57,916 nucleotides of DNA from Chromera velia. Taxonomy: Eukaryota > Sar > Chromeraceae. The notes under the pieces are model-generated. The model was not told the origin of the DNA. It saw nothing but the letters and a program-made list of their open reading frames with translations, and made no database searches. Position numbers and translations under genes: made by a program. The stretch covers positions 7,501 to 65,416 of the forward strand of contig JAHBMJ010005766.1 in assembly GCA_018398765.1 (NCBI GenBank). Reading direction: 5' to 3'. Shown one piece after another: positions 14,551-27,644 of the stretch (the stretch's first letter is position 1; each line of letters opens with the position of its first letter).

Positions 14551-17500
14551 ACCCCCATGGTCAGTACATCTGCACAGTCGCACGCGCCTGTGTGCGCATT
14601 TTATACGCCGCCAGCAATCTCTTTGACCGTGCCGGAAGAATCGCTGACCTGGCAATGCGTTGCTTTCTATTTCTCTTTTTTTATTCAATTGATTGCAGCT
14701 GGTTGCCTCTGGTTTTTGCAAGGTGGTGAAGAAGTTTGACCCCGCCTCTGTGTTCAGTGACCAGAGAGTCGCCGTCTCTCGAGCCTTAGGTCTTCCTCCA
14801 AGCAAACCTTCCTATTCAATGACGAAATCAGAGTATCCGTCTTGTGTGAAGACGAAGAAGGATCTCAGCAAGACAACCATGGGTGGAAGTGACAAGAAAA
14901 CGGAGGGAGACGAAAAGGATGATTCTGACGATGAAAAGCAAGCCCAAAATTTGATGTTGCAAGAATTGGCTGCACGATGGCACCCCCTCGCACCTCTTGC
15001 CCATTCATCCTTAGGCCGCACAGATACGATTGATGACTTTGCCGGGTCCGCCCTCCGGATGCAGCGCCGATTCTCTCAAGGTATGCCGTTGCCGAAGACG
15101 ATGGGAATGCGCAACGGTCCCGGAATCAGGTATCGAGGGGAACAGAAGACAAATGTCAAATTGGCAGGGCCGAAGAGGAATCGAAGAACCTCGACTGTTG
15201 GTTCGATCGTTGATTTGGGTGGGATGGAAACGCAGTTGATTCAAATGGGAGCGGCAGAAGAAGCGAAAAGAGCGGCACAGCAGGCGCAGACAGCATCTGT
15301 TGAGACGCAGGACGAAGGAGAGGGCCTGATGAAGAGTGAGGGTCCGTCTCTGAAGAGAACAGAGACGCGGCCCCTGTTGTCGATTGACTTGAGGCATTTG
15401 AGTTGGAAATCGAGGTCGCTCTTGTGGCAGACAGCGGGGGGGGTCAAGTTGGATTTTCTTCTCCACACAGCGAAGGAAGTTTACACGGCAGACAGACTCG
15501 AGAGACTTGGATGCCCAAAGTTTAGAGACTCCAGACTTGACAGGTGGGTAGGTAGGTAGCTGAGGGATTGGAAACCTCTTTTGGTGTCTTTTCGCCTCTT
15601 CTATTCTGCTCGAGAAACTGCTAAGGACAGTCAGAGACTCAACGACAACTGTACAAAGCAGCCCGTCACAAGCAAATGGCATACAAAATGAATGACATGA
15701 ATCATCATCATAGAGCAGTCAGTCAAAAACTCCTGTGAGAAAAGAAAAACGAAATTTGATCGTCATACCACGCAATTTGATGGTCCTTTTCTGACAACCT
15801 ATTCCCTCGTCGCATGGGAGGCCGACATGAAAGCGGGATTGTGCTTCGGACAATAAGAGTAGAGAGGTTTTTCCACTCAACGTGCGCCAAATGCCACCCC
15901 CTTTCTGTACATATGCTAATTTGTTTGTGCCCCGTTCAGGAACGCCATTGAGTCCGGGGAGATGGACAGCAGGGAGAGGGCGACGATCGAGGCTTTGCGT
16001 CTGTCCATTGAGCCCACCGCCTGGGTTACAGACTTCGAGAGGGACTATAAGGCAGCCCTCAGACAGACAGAGGTGAAGGGATTCAGAGAGCAGTTCCAGA
16101 AACTCATGAGGACAGTCGGTAGGTACAGTAAACCAGCCACGTAGGGTAAGGGGAGGTTTGCAATTGTGACCAACGCGGCGTGTTCTGTCTTTCTTCAGAA
16201 ACAAAACAAAACTGACTTAGCAAAACATTATGCAGAGACAACGGGTTAATTCGTGAATTGAGCTTACACTACCAAGGGCATGTGATACTGGACAAGAATG
16301 GGCATCGGAACATAGACAGCATGCAATCCTGAAGACTCAATGCAAATGGGGGCAAAAGTAAGTTGTCATGACACAGATTGTAAACACAGGCCGCAATGAG
16401 GTTTCAGCACCTCAAATAGGCGGAAACCTCGTTTTTTTCCAGTGCACTTGGGAGTGAATAACTGTCTCTGTTGGTTTTATGTGTGCAGCGGAAGCACAGA
16501 AAGACCACCATAAGCGGAATCGAAGGTCCGTCAGGATCTATGTCTTCACTGTTTTGGGTGTTTTATTAGGACATGTCGTGTTACGGATCAATCACTCATC
16601 TCCCGTGATTTCTAAAGGGTTCTTTTTATGAAGCAATCAGTCAATGAGAATCCTCTCTAAAGCAATAGAGGTCTTTTGGTTTCTCCGGTTGTTTTTGCAC
16701 CCCCTATTCGTATTGTTCCCAACAAAAGAGTAACGAAGGCAAAAGCAGTGCCTATACCTGCATCGACACTTTCTTTGCAGAAAAGAGCAGCTTGCTTCCG
16801 CCTTTTTTCGAGAGAGACAGGCGGAAAGGGCCTCAAGGAAGGAGAAGGCTGGCGGAGCTGCAGGAGGAGGGGGAGAGGGAGGCGAAAACACACAGCTGAA
16901 GGAGACAGAGATCCCCATTGACCTCAAACGAACAGTCACTGACGCTACTGAAGGTCAGATGCATCCCCTGCATGTTCCTTCATCATCCTCCAGATTGAAA
17001 GCAAGGATCCACAATTGCTATTTTTTCTGTTTCGGAAACCGAAGGCATCGACATAAGTGTCCAAAAACTCTGTCGTGAAAATGAATGACGGTCGGAATCC
17101 TTTGTACGAAGTTTCAATTGCTAGAGAAGATGTCACATGCATGCAAAGAGGAGAACAAATTTTCAGTTCCGTGATTATGTGTCCACATGTGTGTGCATGG
17201 ATGTGTGATTTTGATAATGTACTTTCGTGTCTGTCTCTTCAAACTGTTTCAGGGAAAAGCACAAAAGGGAGCGTTGACGGCCGAGAGACCCCGGCAGTTC
17301 GGACTGGGTCCCTCAGTGGGCGACGCCAGTCGATTGGCACCGCCGTCGGCTTCCCCCCTCCCCCCCCTCCCCCTCTCCAGTCCCCTCCGACTGCTGGAGG
17401 CAAAACCTCAGGATCCATCAGCAGAAAGGGGACAGAGGCAAATCTGGCAAGACAGTCAAGCAGGATGCAGGTCACATCAGAAGGGTAGGTCTTGTTTTTT

Positions 17501-19795
17501 TCCCTGAGAGGTTTTTCTCGCTCTTTGTGCATGTGCTGTCTTCTCTCTTGAGAGGGTTGCAAAGAAAAAGGAGGCCGCTTCATTCTCGGAATGAATCTGA
17601 AAGCGCAGATGTTTTTGGTCCTCTTGAAGAGCATCACTTTTTTTTTTTCCGTGCAGGCCGCAAAAGACCAACACGAAACCGCCGAAGGAGGTCCAAATGC
17701 GGCATACAAGTCAGTGCGTCAGCCAGCTGGCTTTTGTGTTGGTTTTAAACGAGGTGGCGATTGAACAAGCGGGCTCCAGTCTTGAAACCTTCGGCCGTGT
17801 ATTGTTCTTTGTAAATGGATTGGTTTGCAATATTTAGGCATGCCAAATGCATCGATATTTTCCGGGCTTGTCGGTATCAAATCATCGTATGTGGAATTCT
17901 GCATTTTTTCTTTTTTTTTCAGCATCAGCATTCATGCTTGTCATCTGCCGGCGTTTCTGCTCGCAGTGCGTGTGGCGGAACTGCGGAAAAACGACGTGTT
18001 CGGGGTCCGAGAAGCGATCCTGAACAAACCATACAGGATGAGTCTCCTGGCTGATCCCTCCTGTGAGGTCTTCGCTCTGTCGAGGTTCGTGAAATGTGGA
18101 ATTGCCCGGTCTGTAGAAAGGACGTGTCGTCTACTTTTTGAGAATTGCATGCTTTTGAGGAGTCTCTATCTAATTGCTTTTGGGTCCCTTCGGATGGCAA
18201 CAAGTGGCATGCAGTCTCCGATCTCTGTCTTCTTTCTTGCTTTGTTCTCCTCCCTGAGTTCCTTTCTTGATGATTCATCCATTTATTTGTCTGCTCAGTC
18301 CGGGCTGTTTGTTTCTTTATTTTCTGTATGTCCACTTTGGAGGCTGTACTCCTCCTTGACGTTGCGGTTGCCTGTCCACAGTGTCGAGAGGGAGGGAACA
18401 AAACTTGGAATGAGAACAGAAGAACAGTGCCTCACCTGTTTTTCTTGTCATCCTTCCTTCAGTCAGCAGAAAGGTCCTGGAGAATACACGAACTGCTGCA
18501 TGTGCAGTGGGAAGTCTTTGTACGACAGAACATTCAAATTCACAGGGACAAAAAAGTTCATGCATGGAATTAAGCATTCTTTCTGAAGAAGGAGAACCTT
18601 CTGATTGATTCTTCCAACAACACAACACATGCAGGGCGGACTTTCTTCGTCATATCGACAGGGACGTTGTGAAGGCCCTCTGTGAGAGGTCAAAGCAGCT
18701 GGGCCTGGGAGACGCTGTGGGAGCGAGAGACGACGCGGTGGGTAGATTCTTCATTTGTGGATCAGGGGAGAAGTTGGAAAGGGAAAAAGAGTCATGGGAC
18801 TGAACTCCGAAAGAAAGCAGAAACAATGTCTAATCTTCGAAGAGCGAAAGCAGATCAGAGGGAGACGGAGGCTTCTCGATTGCTGTTGCCGCAAGATGAC
18901 CGAAATCAGTCGTCTGATTGTCTGTCTCTGCATGCATGTGTGTATGTGTATGCATTCATGTGTGCAGATGGATCACTGGGTCGATGCTTACTCTGAGTGG
19001 TACAGATATAAGCTGGAAGTTGTCCGGGTGAGTGCGTGCGTGGGCTGTCTGGTGTAGATGAGTGGAGGGCAGTGCATCGTCATCATATTTCGTGCGATGA
19101 CACATCATGAAGGAAACAGCACAACAGTACATGAGACGTCCTGAAGAAGAGAACTGCGAAGCCCGCTCTGGCCTTCCCGGTTCTGCGCGTTAATTTGTCT
19201 CTCTTCACTAGCTGCCTGATTTGCGGGGTCTCTGGAGCCTGTCGTGAAGGAGAAGCCAAAAAGGCTTTTCGGTACCGTCTGACTACTTCCCGTTTTCTTC
19301 CGTACGCTCATCTTCAGGTCTGCCACCCGCCGGCCTTTTGAATTATGCATACAACCGTCTGAGCTCCTCTCACTCTACAGAATGCTCTAGTCCGGTTCCG
19401 GCAATATCAACGTCTCTGCCCGTCCTATGAGTTTCCTCCGTGTCTGTCTTTGGTGTGCTATTCGGTTGACTGTCCGACTGTATGGATTACCGGCTAAGTG
19501 TCCGTCCGTTCTTCCGTTGTGGTCATCCGCCTACTTGCAGGACATTCAAGAGAGGAAGAGGGCACAAAATCCCACAGCGGCTGCAAATGCAATGGCGCGG
19601 TCTGGCACTGATAATGCGGGTGTGACCGTGAAACCCGCCAAGGGAGGCAAACGGTCTCAGCCCCCTTCGCGTTCCCCTTCAATGCGAAGGTCCACCTCCA
19701 CAGCGTCCCCAGGGGCTGTGAGGAGGAAAGACACAGCGGCAAGCACGGGGGGGGAGGTCCCGAAAGCCAAAGTTTCCCTGTACTACGATAGCTGA
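11779..19795 (+). CDS. Cyclic-nucleotide-binding-domain protein, 1131 aa, 16 exons, two split CNB folds
   Basis: Exons are 11779-11958, 12198-13019, 13555-13617, 13859-13939, 14194-14316, 14699-15543, 15940-16118, 16489-16525, 16781-16953, 17253-17484, 17657-17709, 17967-18084, 18635-18737, 18968-19027, 19381-19452 and 19541-19795. They total 3396 nt, or 1132 codons including TGA. CNB fold A begins near residue 45 (FYPAGAEIFTWGDVGDKFYI, then ILRGSVSVQIPDP). It is interrupted by about 230 polar, acidic residues and resumes with MSFGEMALTVADARAATIV, a canonical FGE-AL-RAAT phosphate-binding cassette. Fold B begins at VPCLAEVSEKS (residue 383) with GEGKDSDRVILVASGFCKVV. It is interrupted by about 490 residues and resumes with KNDVFGVREAILNKPYRMS, where the cassette Glu is replaced by Val. 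No kinase or channel domain follows; the tail is basic and Ser-rich. The role is probably cAMP/cGMP sensing or scaffolding. ATG 11779 follows an in-frame TAG at 11704. The donor of exon 15 is the least certain. Confidence 0.87.
13342..13412. repeat. (TATG)n microsatellite
   Basis: Repeated GTAT/TATG units lie in the second intron of the cyclic-nucleotide-binding gene. Confidence 0.9.
14511..14550. repeat. (GA)n microsatellite
   Basis: An almost pure GA repeat lies in the intron 14317-14698 of the cyclic-nucleotide-binding gene. Confidence 0.9.
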
Positions 19796-21436
19796 TAAGC
19801 GGAATTCGTACAGGGTCTTTCAGCACCTCTTCCTGAATCATACCAGCATTTAAGCCCTGGACCAGTAAACACTCGTGTATAAAAACTTTTTATGGATGAC
19901 TAAAGGCATAATTTATACGGGGGAGTAACGGTTACACTACTATGTGTTGTGTGTGTTTGTGTGTTGGGGGGTGGGAGGTGGGTGGTGGGTGTGGGTGGGT
20001 AAACATTTGTCTGTGTGTATCTGACGTTACTACCAGTATTTGTGGAATTAAGTGTCTCGTGTATGTCTAACTGTGTGTTTGTCTCTATTTGTGTGCATTT
20101 GTGTGTGCATGTTAGTGCATGACATCACTGATATGACGCCTCATTTGAGTTGTTTTGTGTTTTGCTTTGTGTATGCTAGAAACTTAAATTATAATATAAT
20201 GTGTGTTAAACGTTTTTTCGTTTTTCTGCACGTACACGCTTGTCATCATCATCAATCATCCATCATCACCATGCGGCGTACGCCATCATCGTTGGCCCAT
20301 AGTATAGACGTCTAGTGTTTAACAAGTGTTTTAGCAGGTGATAACATGTAAGACAGATCGTTAAATAATGGTTAGAATGACGGACTCTTTAGGAAATCAC
20401 ATACTATGATATATAGTAATTTTTACACATATTAATTAATATTTCTTTTTTATATAAGCAAAACACAGTTTAAAATGTTTAAACTAGAGCTATATTCGAA
20501 CTGCAACATCATCTATTCAGACTATTCTAGGAAATGTCATCAATTGGCCACAAAAACTAACTCTAGAACTAACTTGGAGATAAGAGAATATAAGAGATAC
20601 GTTCTGTACAGCATTCGAATTGAATAGTTTGATTTGAACTCAAAACAATTTACTGACTATGGGTGAAAACTAGGAGTGATAATAAAAGCTGCTCAGCGCA
20701 TTCGTCCTCATCTGATATTATTATTTTTTTATTGCAATTCTTAAATCATAATTTGAATTCTATTCTAAATCTAGCTCTAAATATGACCTATATGCATATG
20801 ATTCGAAAACTTCATATCTCAATATATAATTTATGCAGTACCAGAGACTCCATTCGTAGCAGCATATGATGTAGAACTATCATATTATCATATTCTAGAT
20901 TGACCTACTACCATAAGTCAGTGGTAGCTATAGATGAAAGAGAATTCCTGCACTGCCTGGCTGAGCTAGAATCCATTAATTCAAATGATTGTAACTGTCC
21001 ACTCCCTGGTACAAATACATCTGAACTCTTCATCCGTAATGTTATTCGATCGCTTCTACGCTCGCATCCGGTCTGTCTCTTTGGTGCCTGTCTCCCTATT
21101 CTAGAAAGTGATTAACTGATCAACTCCACCGGCGACTTAACAAACAACAACCATGCATGTATGTGCCGCCCGGGAGCTTAGCGCTCCAACTGGGGTTAGG
21201 CATCCTCTAACTAACTAACTAACTAAAGCGTATGATCTAAAAAGTTTAACTTCCAACAGTCTTCTATAACTGTTTCTAAAATATTATACCTGACTGTGAC
21301 TCTGACATGCGATAAGCAAAATCTGCCCAATTTAAAAGTTGAACCCTTAGCCAAAGCCACAGAGAGGACTTGGAGCGCAACATACTTTGTCGGCCTAAAC
21401 GGGAAAACCGTACTTCCGTCTCTTGATGCAAAGCTA
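19796..21436. other. AT-rich convergent intergenic region
   Basis: This lies between the 3' ends of two convergent genes. A TG-rich stretch (about 19940-20120) grades into AT-rich sequence (20300-20950). No exon, RNA gene or tandem repeat was recognised apart from a short (CTAA)n run near 21210-21225. Confidence 0.5.
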
Positions 21437-24400
21437 TTACTGAGTAGTGGTACCACAACCTGCATTGTCTAGTAGACTTCGCACGTTCCTTCTCGAAAAA
21501 CCTAAAATTGAGCCCGCTATCCCCTCCTTGCTCGCACCGGACCCAGCTTCTATTCTTTCAGCCAATTTATCCTCCCTCCCTCGAGTAGGCTCCTCAAGAA
21601 CTCCCACCGTCCTGGCGGCTTCCGCTAAACGTTCCTTGACCCCCTCCTTCTCTAGTGCCCATCGCTTCACTTCGGGAGAACAGCCCAGCAGAACGGCAAC
21701 GAAGAAACACACAACCGCATCAGGAGGGGAGGCGGGAAGAGCTCCCAGACCCGACAGAACCAGACGGGACTCCAGATAGTCATGCCGACATCTGAGCAGA
21801 GAGAGACTGCACAGGAGCACCGTCGCATCTTTCAGTCCTGAACACTCTCCGGTTGTGAGGGAACTCAACAAGCCTGCATGCACGGATGGCCATCCATCCT
21901 GATCTCAACACTGACGTACACGTGCACACAATGAAATACAGAGAAATGACCGCTTTCCAAAAGAAGAAAGGCAAACAACAGAGAATACCGACGTACAGAA
22001 GGCAAACAAAGAATGCAACCCACCGACCTGAAATCGTTCCAGGCAAAAACTTCCGACGAGGATCTCCAGAGCCTCCACCGCCAACGCTCTCTTGGTCTTC
22101 CTCTTCCCTTCGGTGGGGTTGTGCGGAGGGCTTCGCTTCATTCAACTGTCTCTGCCCTCCTTTCACATGGACCTCTGTCTGCTGCCACTTTGCGCCTTCC
22201 ACCTTCCTCGCTCTGCCACTTGAGTGACCTCCAGTCTCATCAGACGGTCGATGATGTCGGGGGGGAAGAATGGAGTCAGGCAGCAAGAAGGAGGAGGCAT
22301 CCGAAGAGGGCCAATCGACGTCACTCCCACCATCTGAAGTCGCCGCTTGTTGTGTCGTTTTCCCTTGATCTAGACTGCCTGTCTCCGCACCGACAGGGAT
22401 GGAGAATGCGGCATCTTGACGCTGTTGAGGCGGAGGCACGAGTGAGAGGGCGACAAGAAGGTCAGCAGCCATGTGAGGGAGCGATCGACAGAGCCCCGGG
22501 GGAATCCTGAGAGGTCATCGAAAGGAGCGAAAAAGACACAAAAAGAACGGAAAGTAACTTGCTGTGACAGGCAAGGGCAGAGGAACAGGAAGAGAACAAG
22601 AAGAAGAGCGCGAAAGCGTACATCCCCACGCAGAAAGACAAATACGGAAAAAGGAGACATACATGCAGGATCCATGAGAGAGACAAACGGAACAAGGGAT
22701 GGATGTAGCGGTTCTGCATTCTGATGCAGATTTTCTTTTCGGTTGAGGGAATACAATTCAAAGGGACCATCTGGTCTCACCGTGACATCAGAAGGCGATG
22801 GAAGGCCGCCGCTTTTTCCCTCTCCCTGTCTCTCTCCCTTGCCCTTTCTTCTCTATCCCTGCTCGCACTGGAATCACAACGGTTCTCTTCTTCCTCTTCC
22901 TTGAGCATCGCCAAATAGATCGAGGAGTCTATTCGTGTCCAGGCAATCAGCAGTCTGCACAGACAGACGAACGCAGCATCAATCCCTGCATGTGTATTTG
23001 AGATGAAAGATGTGCAAAGCAAAGCAAGGGAGACGGGCTAGAGCAGCATCAATTCCTGCATGTGTATTTGAGATGAAAGATGTGCAAAGCAAAGCAAGGG
23101 AGACGGGCTAGAGCAGCATCAATTCCTGCATGTGTATTTGAGATGAAAGATGTGCAAAGCAAAGCAAGGGAGACGGGCTAGAGCAGCATCAATCCCTGCA
23201 TGTGTAGTTGAGATGAAAGATGTGCAAAGCAAAGCAAAGCAAAGCAAGGGACACGGGCTAGAGCAGCGAAGCGGACACTGCTGCAACTGAGAGACACAAC
23301 CGTACGTGGGTGCAAGGACGCAAGCACCGGGCAAGCAGGCGGAAAGAAAGGGACCAAAAGGAGAAGTAAAAAACAAGAACCGGGCCGCCTTTGCCCATCC
23401 GAAAGTCGGAAGGATGGATTAACGAATGGATGGAGAATTAATTTTTTCAGTTCGAAGACCAACTAGAGAGGGAGAGCCATAGAAGAGAAGAAACCACGAC
23501 GTCTTCGGGAAATTACGGCTTGTTCTTTTCTCTTTTCGCCCCTCTATTGATGTCATTCCGTCTACCTACGGATCTTTCTGCCGCGTTCAAATTCAGACGA
23601 AGACCTCCTGCGTCACTGTTTGCCCATAACAAAAACACAACCCATTGTCATGCAAGGAAGGAGACATAAAAAAGACAGAATAAATTGACTGGACGTCGAA
23701 TGAAGCTGACCGTGCCGAGTCCTCCCCCGTGGCGCCTCTTAAGACAGCCCTTGTCTCTCTTCTGAGGAACCAGGCAGCCTGTCTCATCTGCAACAATAGG
23801 GATCCCAGAGACAGAGAAGGAGACCTGTCTTTCCTCGAGACACTTGCTGTCTCTCTCGCTTCCTCTGCCCTGTAATTTTGTCTCTCGGTCTCCCCTCTCT
23901 CGACCCTTCCATAAGTCAGGAGGGAAGGATCTGGATCTTCGTTTACCCTCAAAGCAGAGGATGAGGGGGTCGTTGTATGGAAGGCCGAAGGGCTGAGAGA
24001 GAGACCCACGAGGCCCGGGTGGAGAGAGGGATCAGGGGCGAAGGATCTCAAAAGCCTGCAGGCAGTCAATCACCCACTGACTCATCAGTCCACCCAGGTC
24101 TCTCCTCTATCTAACTGCGTGTCCGTCTGACTGTGTCTCGACGGAGCAAGCTAGTTCGATGCGAAGGATGCGACACAGAGCTTTCATCCCCTTTAGTCTT
24201 CATTGGGTATCCCTCAGGCATTTGTCCTATACATAAACGCAGACAGACACACGCACAAGAACAAAGAGACCCGGCAAGAAGAGAGCGAGAAACAGACAGA
24301 GACAGTACCCCCCCCCAAAAACTATGAGCAGCTTCCACTAACCTTCCTGCAACTTCCGCAAGTCCCACGGCTTGCCTCACCCTCTCGCGGTCTTGCTTCT

Positions 24401-26499
24401 CTCTCCTCTCTGCCATCTTCTTCCTCAATGCTTCTGTGTGCTTGCCTGTCCCTCTCAAGCCACTCTCCTCTTCTTCTTTTCGTGTCTCCTCTTGCTTCAC
24501 AAAATGACGGTCTCGGGCCCTATTCAGAAGGGTCAGCTGGAGAGCAGCGAGAAAGGACGCCGTGTCAAGAGCCTGCAGGGGAAGGCAAAAAATGTTCCCC
24601 GCAATAGGGAAGCAGGGGCCGTCAGCTTTTCTTTCAGTCTCCACATGTTCAGCAAAAATGAGAAAGCATAGAAGCCACAAGACACAAAGACATGCAGAAC
24701 AACACACAAGAAGGAAGGAAGAATTGGGACAGCCGGCAGGCATAGGTAGTGAAGCGACACAACAGACCGGTAGATTGGGAAGCGGCCACAAGACCAACAA
24801 TAACAACGAGAAGCATTCACGAATGTCTCATCCAAATGAATGAAGCCCACAGAAACCAAAAGAAAACCCCGGTCCCTTCTGACCCCAAGACGTTCCAATG
24901 CAACGATGCAGTCACTCCCCCAAAGAGATGCCAAGTGGATTCTCTCTCGCCTCTGACCGCTTCCATTCCCACTCAAACTACAAAGAACAAGTCGACGGAG
25001 AGACCTACAAACCCACTCCCTCCACTCAGCTTCCTTCTTCCCCTCTTCATCCTGCTCTATTTCCTCTTGGCACTTCTCGTCTTTTTGCACATCATAAAAG
25101 GATGCACCATCAATTCTCTCTCCTCCCTCCTTCCCCCCACTTTCAAGGAGACACTGAAAGGACCCCAAACTCCGAACGCCCCGAATTTGAAGAGCCTGAG
25201 GGCAGAGAGGTCCGAAATCCAGCAGACATTCCACCAGAGCGCGCACAGTTCGGTTCTCGTTCCATTTGGCCTGCGGGCACAGACAAAGAAGTGCACTCTC
25301 ACTTAGCCTTTCAACTCCATGCACACACACAACAGCAGCGAAGTAACAAGCAGTCACAATCAACCACCCACACACACACACACACGCGTGTACGCACGCA
25401 CGCACGCACGCACGCATATACACACCTTCGCCAAAGCTTCAAGCATCTCCACCGTCTCAAGAGGTCGCAGGGTCGCCACAGCCCGGCGCAATTGTCTTCC
25501 CACTTGCCGCCACACCCCTGCAGAAGGGAGGCAATCGAGACAGAAATCAAAGGGGAGAAAAGAAAAGACGGTCGGAACATAGAAGTCTGCATTAATATTC
25601 ACAGAGGCAAGACTGTGACAGCTTTTCAACAACTGCTTGTTTGTAAGCAAGAATTCACCCTCCCTGGTCAGCGATCTATCTGCACTTCTCCACCGGATCC
25701 TACACTCTTACCCACTCTCGTGAAAGCGCCAACTAGGACCCTTTCTCCTTTCTCCTTTGCAGGCCCTCATGGAAAGCCCAACACCACTCAAAAAAAAAAA
25801 AACAGTCAAAGCTGTCCACTGACCAGCCTGTGTGCGATTCTCTCGAGACAAAGTCTTCACCCACTCAGTCACCTGCCTCTGTTCAAAGGGGGGAGGGAAG
25901 ACGGTCTCTTTTTGTCTTTCGATCGCAGTCTCCGTCTCATTTCCCCCCTGTCCTGTCCCGCTTGAGCTTGAAGTCACCTCCCCCAGCCCCGCATCCAGCC
26001 CTTTTCTCTCTTCCAGGACATTCTCTGTCGTTCTCGCTGCCTCGTTCAAGTCCTCTCTGGTTGGGTTCAGAGGGACAATTTGAGTAGACGGGGAAGACTG
26101 CGTGTCTTGGGATGATTCAGAAGGCTGCCACACCGAGACACCTGTCCACAATGATCGGCCGTCTCCAGTCTCCACACTCCTGTTTGACAAGCACAGGTGG
26201 GCTTCATGTTCTCCATCTGCAAACACTGCACCCCGTCTCCCTCCCTTCAGATTGCCGTCTCCTCTCTGTCCCTGCCCGCTCCGGTGTCCTTCAACATTTT
26301 CTTGTCTCCTCCGCTTGTTTTCCTCTCCTTGTGATAGAGGGAGATCAGTCGCAGTCGTGGTTCTTGAGCGACTATCGGTAGATGGAGGCCGCATCATCCC
26401 TGCGGCGACTGATTGAAAGCGCAGAGACGGAGACGGAGACGGCAATCTGGAGAAGCACGGCTCCAAAACCTGGACTCCACGGGAGACATACCGACGCAT
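21437..26499 (-). CDS. Helical-repeat protein, 939 aa, eight exons (possible organellar RNA-binding type)
   Basis: Exons on the minus strand are 26499-25824, 25517-25426, 25270-24884, 24572-24343, 24055-23711, 22954-22781, 22506-22028 and 21873-21437. They total 2820 nt, ending in tandem TAA TAG stops. Every junction keeps phase. The first 200 residues are low-complexity, rich in Ser, Thr, Gln and Glu. Alpha-helical repeats follow, for example LRRAVATLRPLETVEMLEAL, ALVECLLDFGPLCPQALQIR and TASFLAALQLTLLN. Charged, probably coiled-coil linkers (ERREKQDRERVRQAV and a RERDREREK run) separate them from a C-terminal helical part (ATVLLCSLSLLRCRHDYL). The repeat style recalls the ALAK-type helical repeats of FASTK/RAP-family organellar RNA proteins of alveolates, but no RAP domain is visible, so that is only a suggestion. 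ATG 26499 is the first ATG of exon 1, but the frame stays open to 26532 and an upstream exon is possible. Confidence 0.78.
22973..23260. repeat. 70-bp tandem repeat, four copies
   Basis: The unit begins GAGCAGCATCAATTCCTGCA and recurs at 23041, 23111 and 23181, with a first partial copy from 22973. The last copy is 80 bases because its AAAGC motif is expanded by two units. The array fills part of the intron 22955-23710 of the helical-repeat gene. Copies differ by only a few bases. Confidence 0.93.
25366..25420. repeat. (CA)n/(CGCA)n microsatellite
   Basis: A CA run is followed by CGCA units, immediately downstream (in minus-strand terms) of the 25517-25426 exon of the helical-repeat gene. 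Confidence 0.85.
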
Positions 26500-26970
26500 G
26501 CTTCTTTGCCTGGCTCCAACTTTTGGTATCACATCAGTTGCTCATCTCGGCTGCAGCAGATCGCTGCGTCTGGGTGGAACAAGGCCGTGGAAGACACCCG
26601 TCTACGATTTGGAGAAACTGCGGGTGCCACAGAATTTTGTGAGATGTTGGTGATCTTGAGGGCACACAGAGCGCCCCTGGTCTTGTTAATAACAAACTCG
26701 AGAAGGAAAGTCACTGTGTCTGGTTGCTACGACAGTTTCACACTCGTCCACACTGCCAACGCCGTGCAATGATCCAGTTTACATGCTCCCTCTGCATCCC
26801 TGTACGTGCATGCCTGCATATATTAATATGTGCAGAAATTCAGTGGCGCAAAATCATGCATGCAGGCAGGGGCGCGCTTTGCGCAAAGCGCGTAGACCGT
26901 TCCTCTTCGCCTGCTCTGTGCCTGCTCCGCCCATTTTTTTCCAGACGGGACGAACCGGAACCTTTTGACA

Positions 26971-27037
26971 GACTAGGCTAGATCCGCCCCTCATACACGG
27001 GGACGCGGCATGCATAACAAAAACCTCAATCATCATT
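26971..27037. repeat. Dispersed repeat copy 1
   Basis: It contains CTAGGCTAGATCCGCCCCT and, about 30 bases later, GGCATGCATAACAAAA with CCTCAATCATCAT. The same block occurs at 40404-40487 in the same orientation with small differences. Confidence 0.75.
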
Positions 27038-27644
27038 TTTTTCCCAACTGATCTTCATTGTTCTTTCTTCAGTTCCTTTATGGTTCTCTTGTAAGTCACA
27101 AAGTTGACACAAACTTCTTTTATTCCTTGCTTAATATATATGTATTTTATCCCAAAAGAACATATCATTCAATTTAATTCCTAATCAAGTTTTTTTTTCT
27201 TTTATAATTCAGTTAATTCAAACTTAAATCCAGATGTATCAAACTTTCGAGGCCAATAACTCTTTCAGCTACTTTCAGCTAATGAACAGTTTATGCAATA
27301 TCATCTTCCAATTAAGAAGTGAAGTAAAGCATCATAAAATACAACTTCTTTTTTTTTTAATGTATTTTATCAGGGGTTCACTTTTTTTAAAAAAATCGCC
27401 TTTCTATACTTACCTATAACAAAGTCGTTACTTTTAAACTAAATCACCAATTTACTTAACACACATATACACTCATAAGATCTTAATTAAGCTGCATAAA
27501 TACGTAACACTCAAATCTGGATTCAGCCTATTATTTTCTGTGTACAAAACGTGACGAATTTGAGACCTTCATTTCTCATGATCTCTCTGTGACAGTCTCT
27601 CTCTGTCTCTCTTTATCTCTTTCTGTACCCCTCTCTCTTTTATA

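Noticed and set aside
17825-18586. Single long frame of 253 codons as one exon
   Set aside because: Only 17967-18084 fits the protein; donor and acceptor phases on both sides exclude the rest, which reads as intron.
24898-25965. Plus-strand frame of 355 codons
   Set aside because: It is antisense to three phase-consistent exons of the minus-strand helical-repeat gene and runs across their introns.
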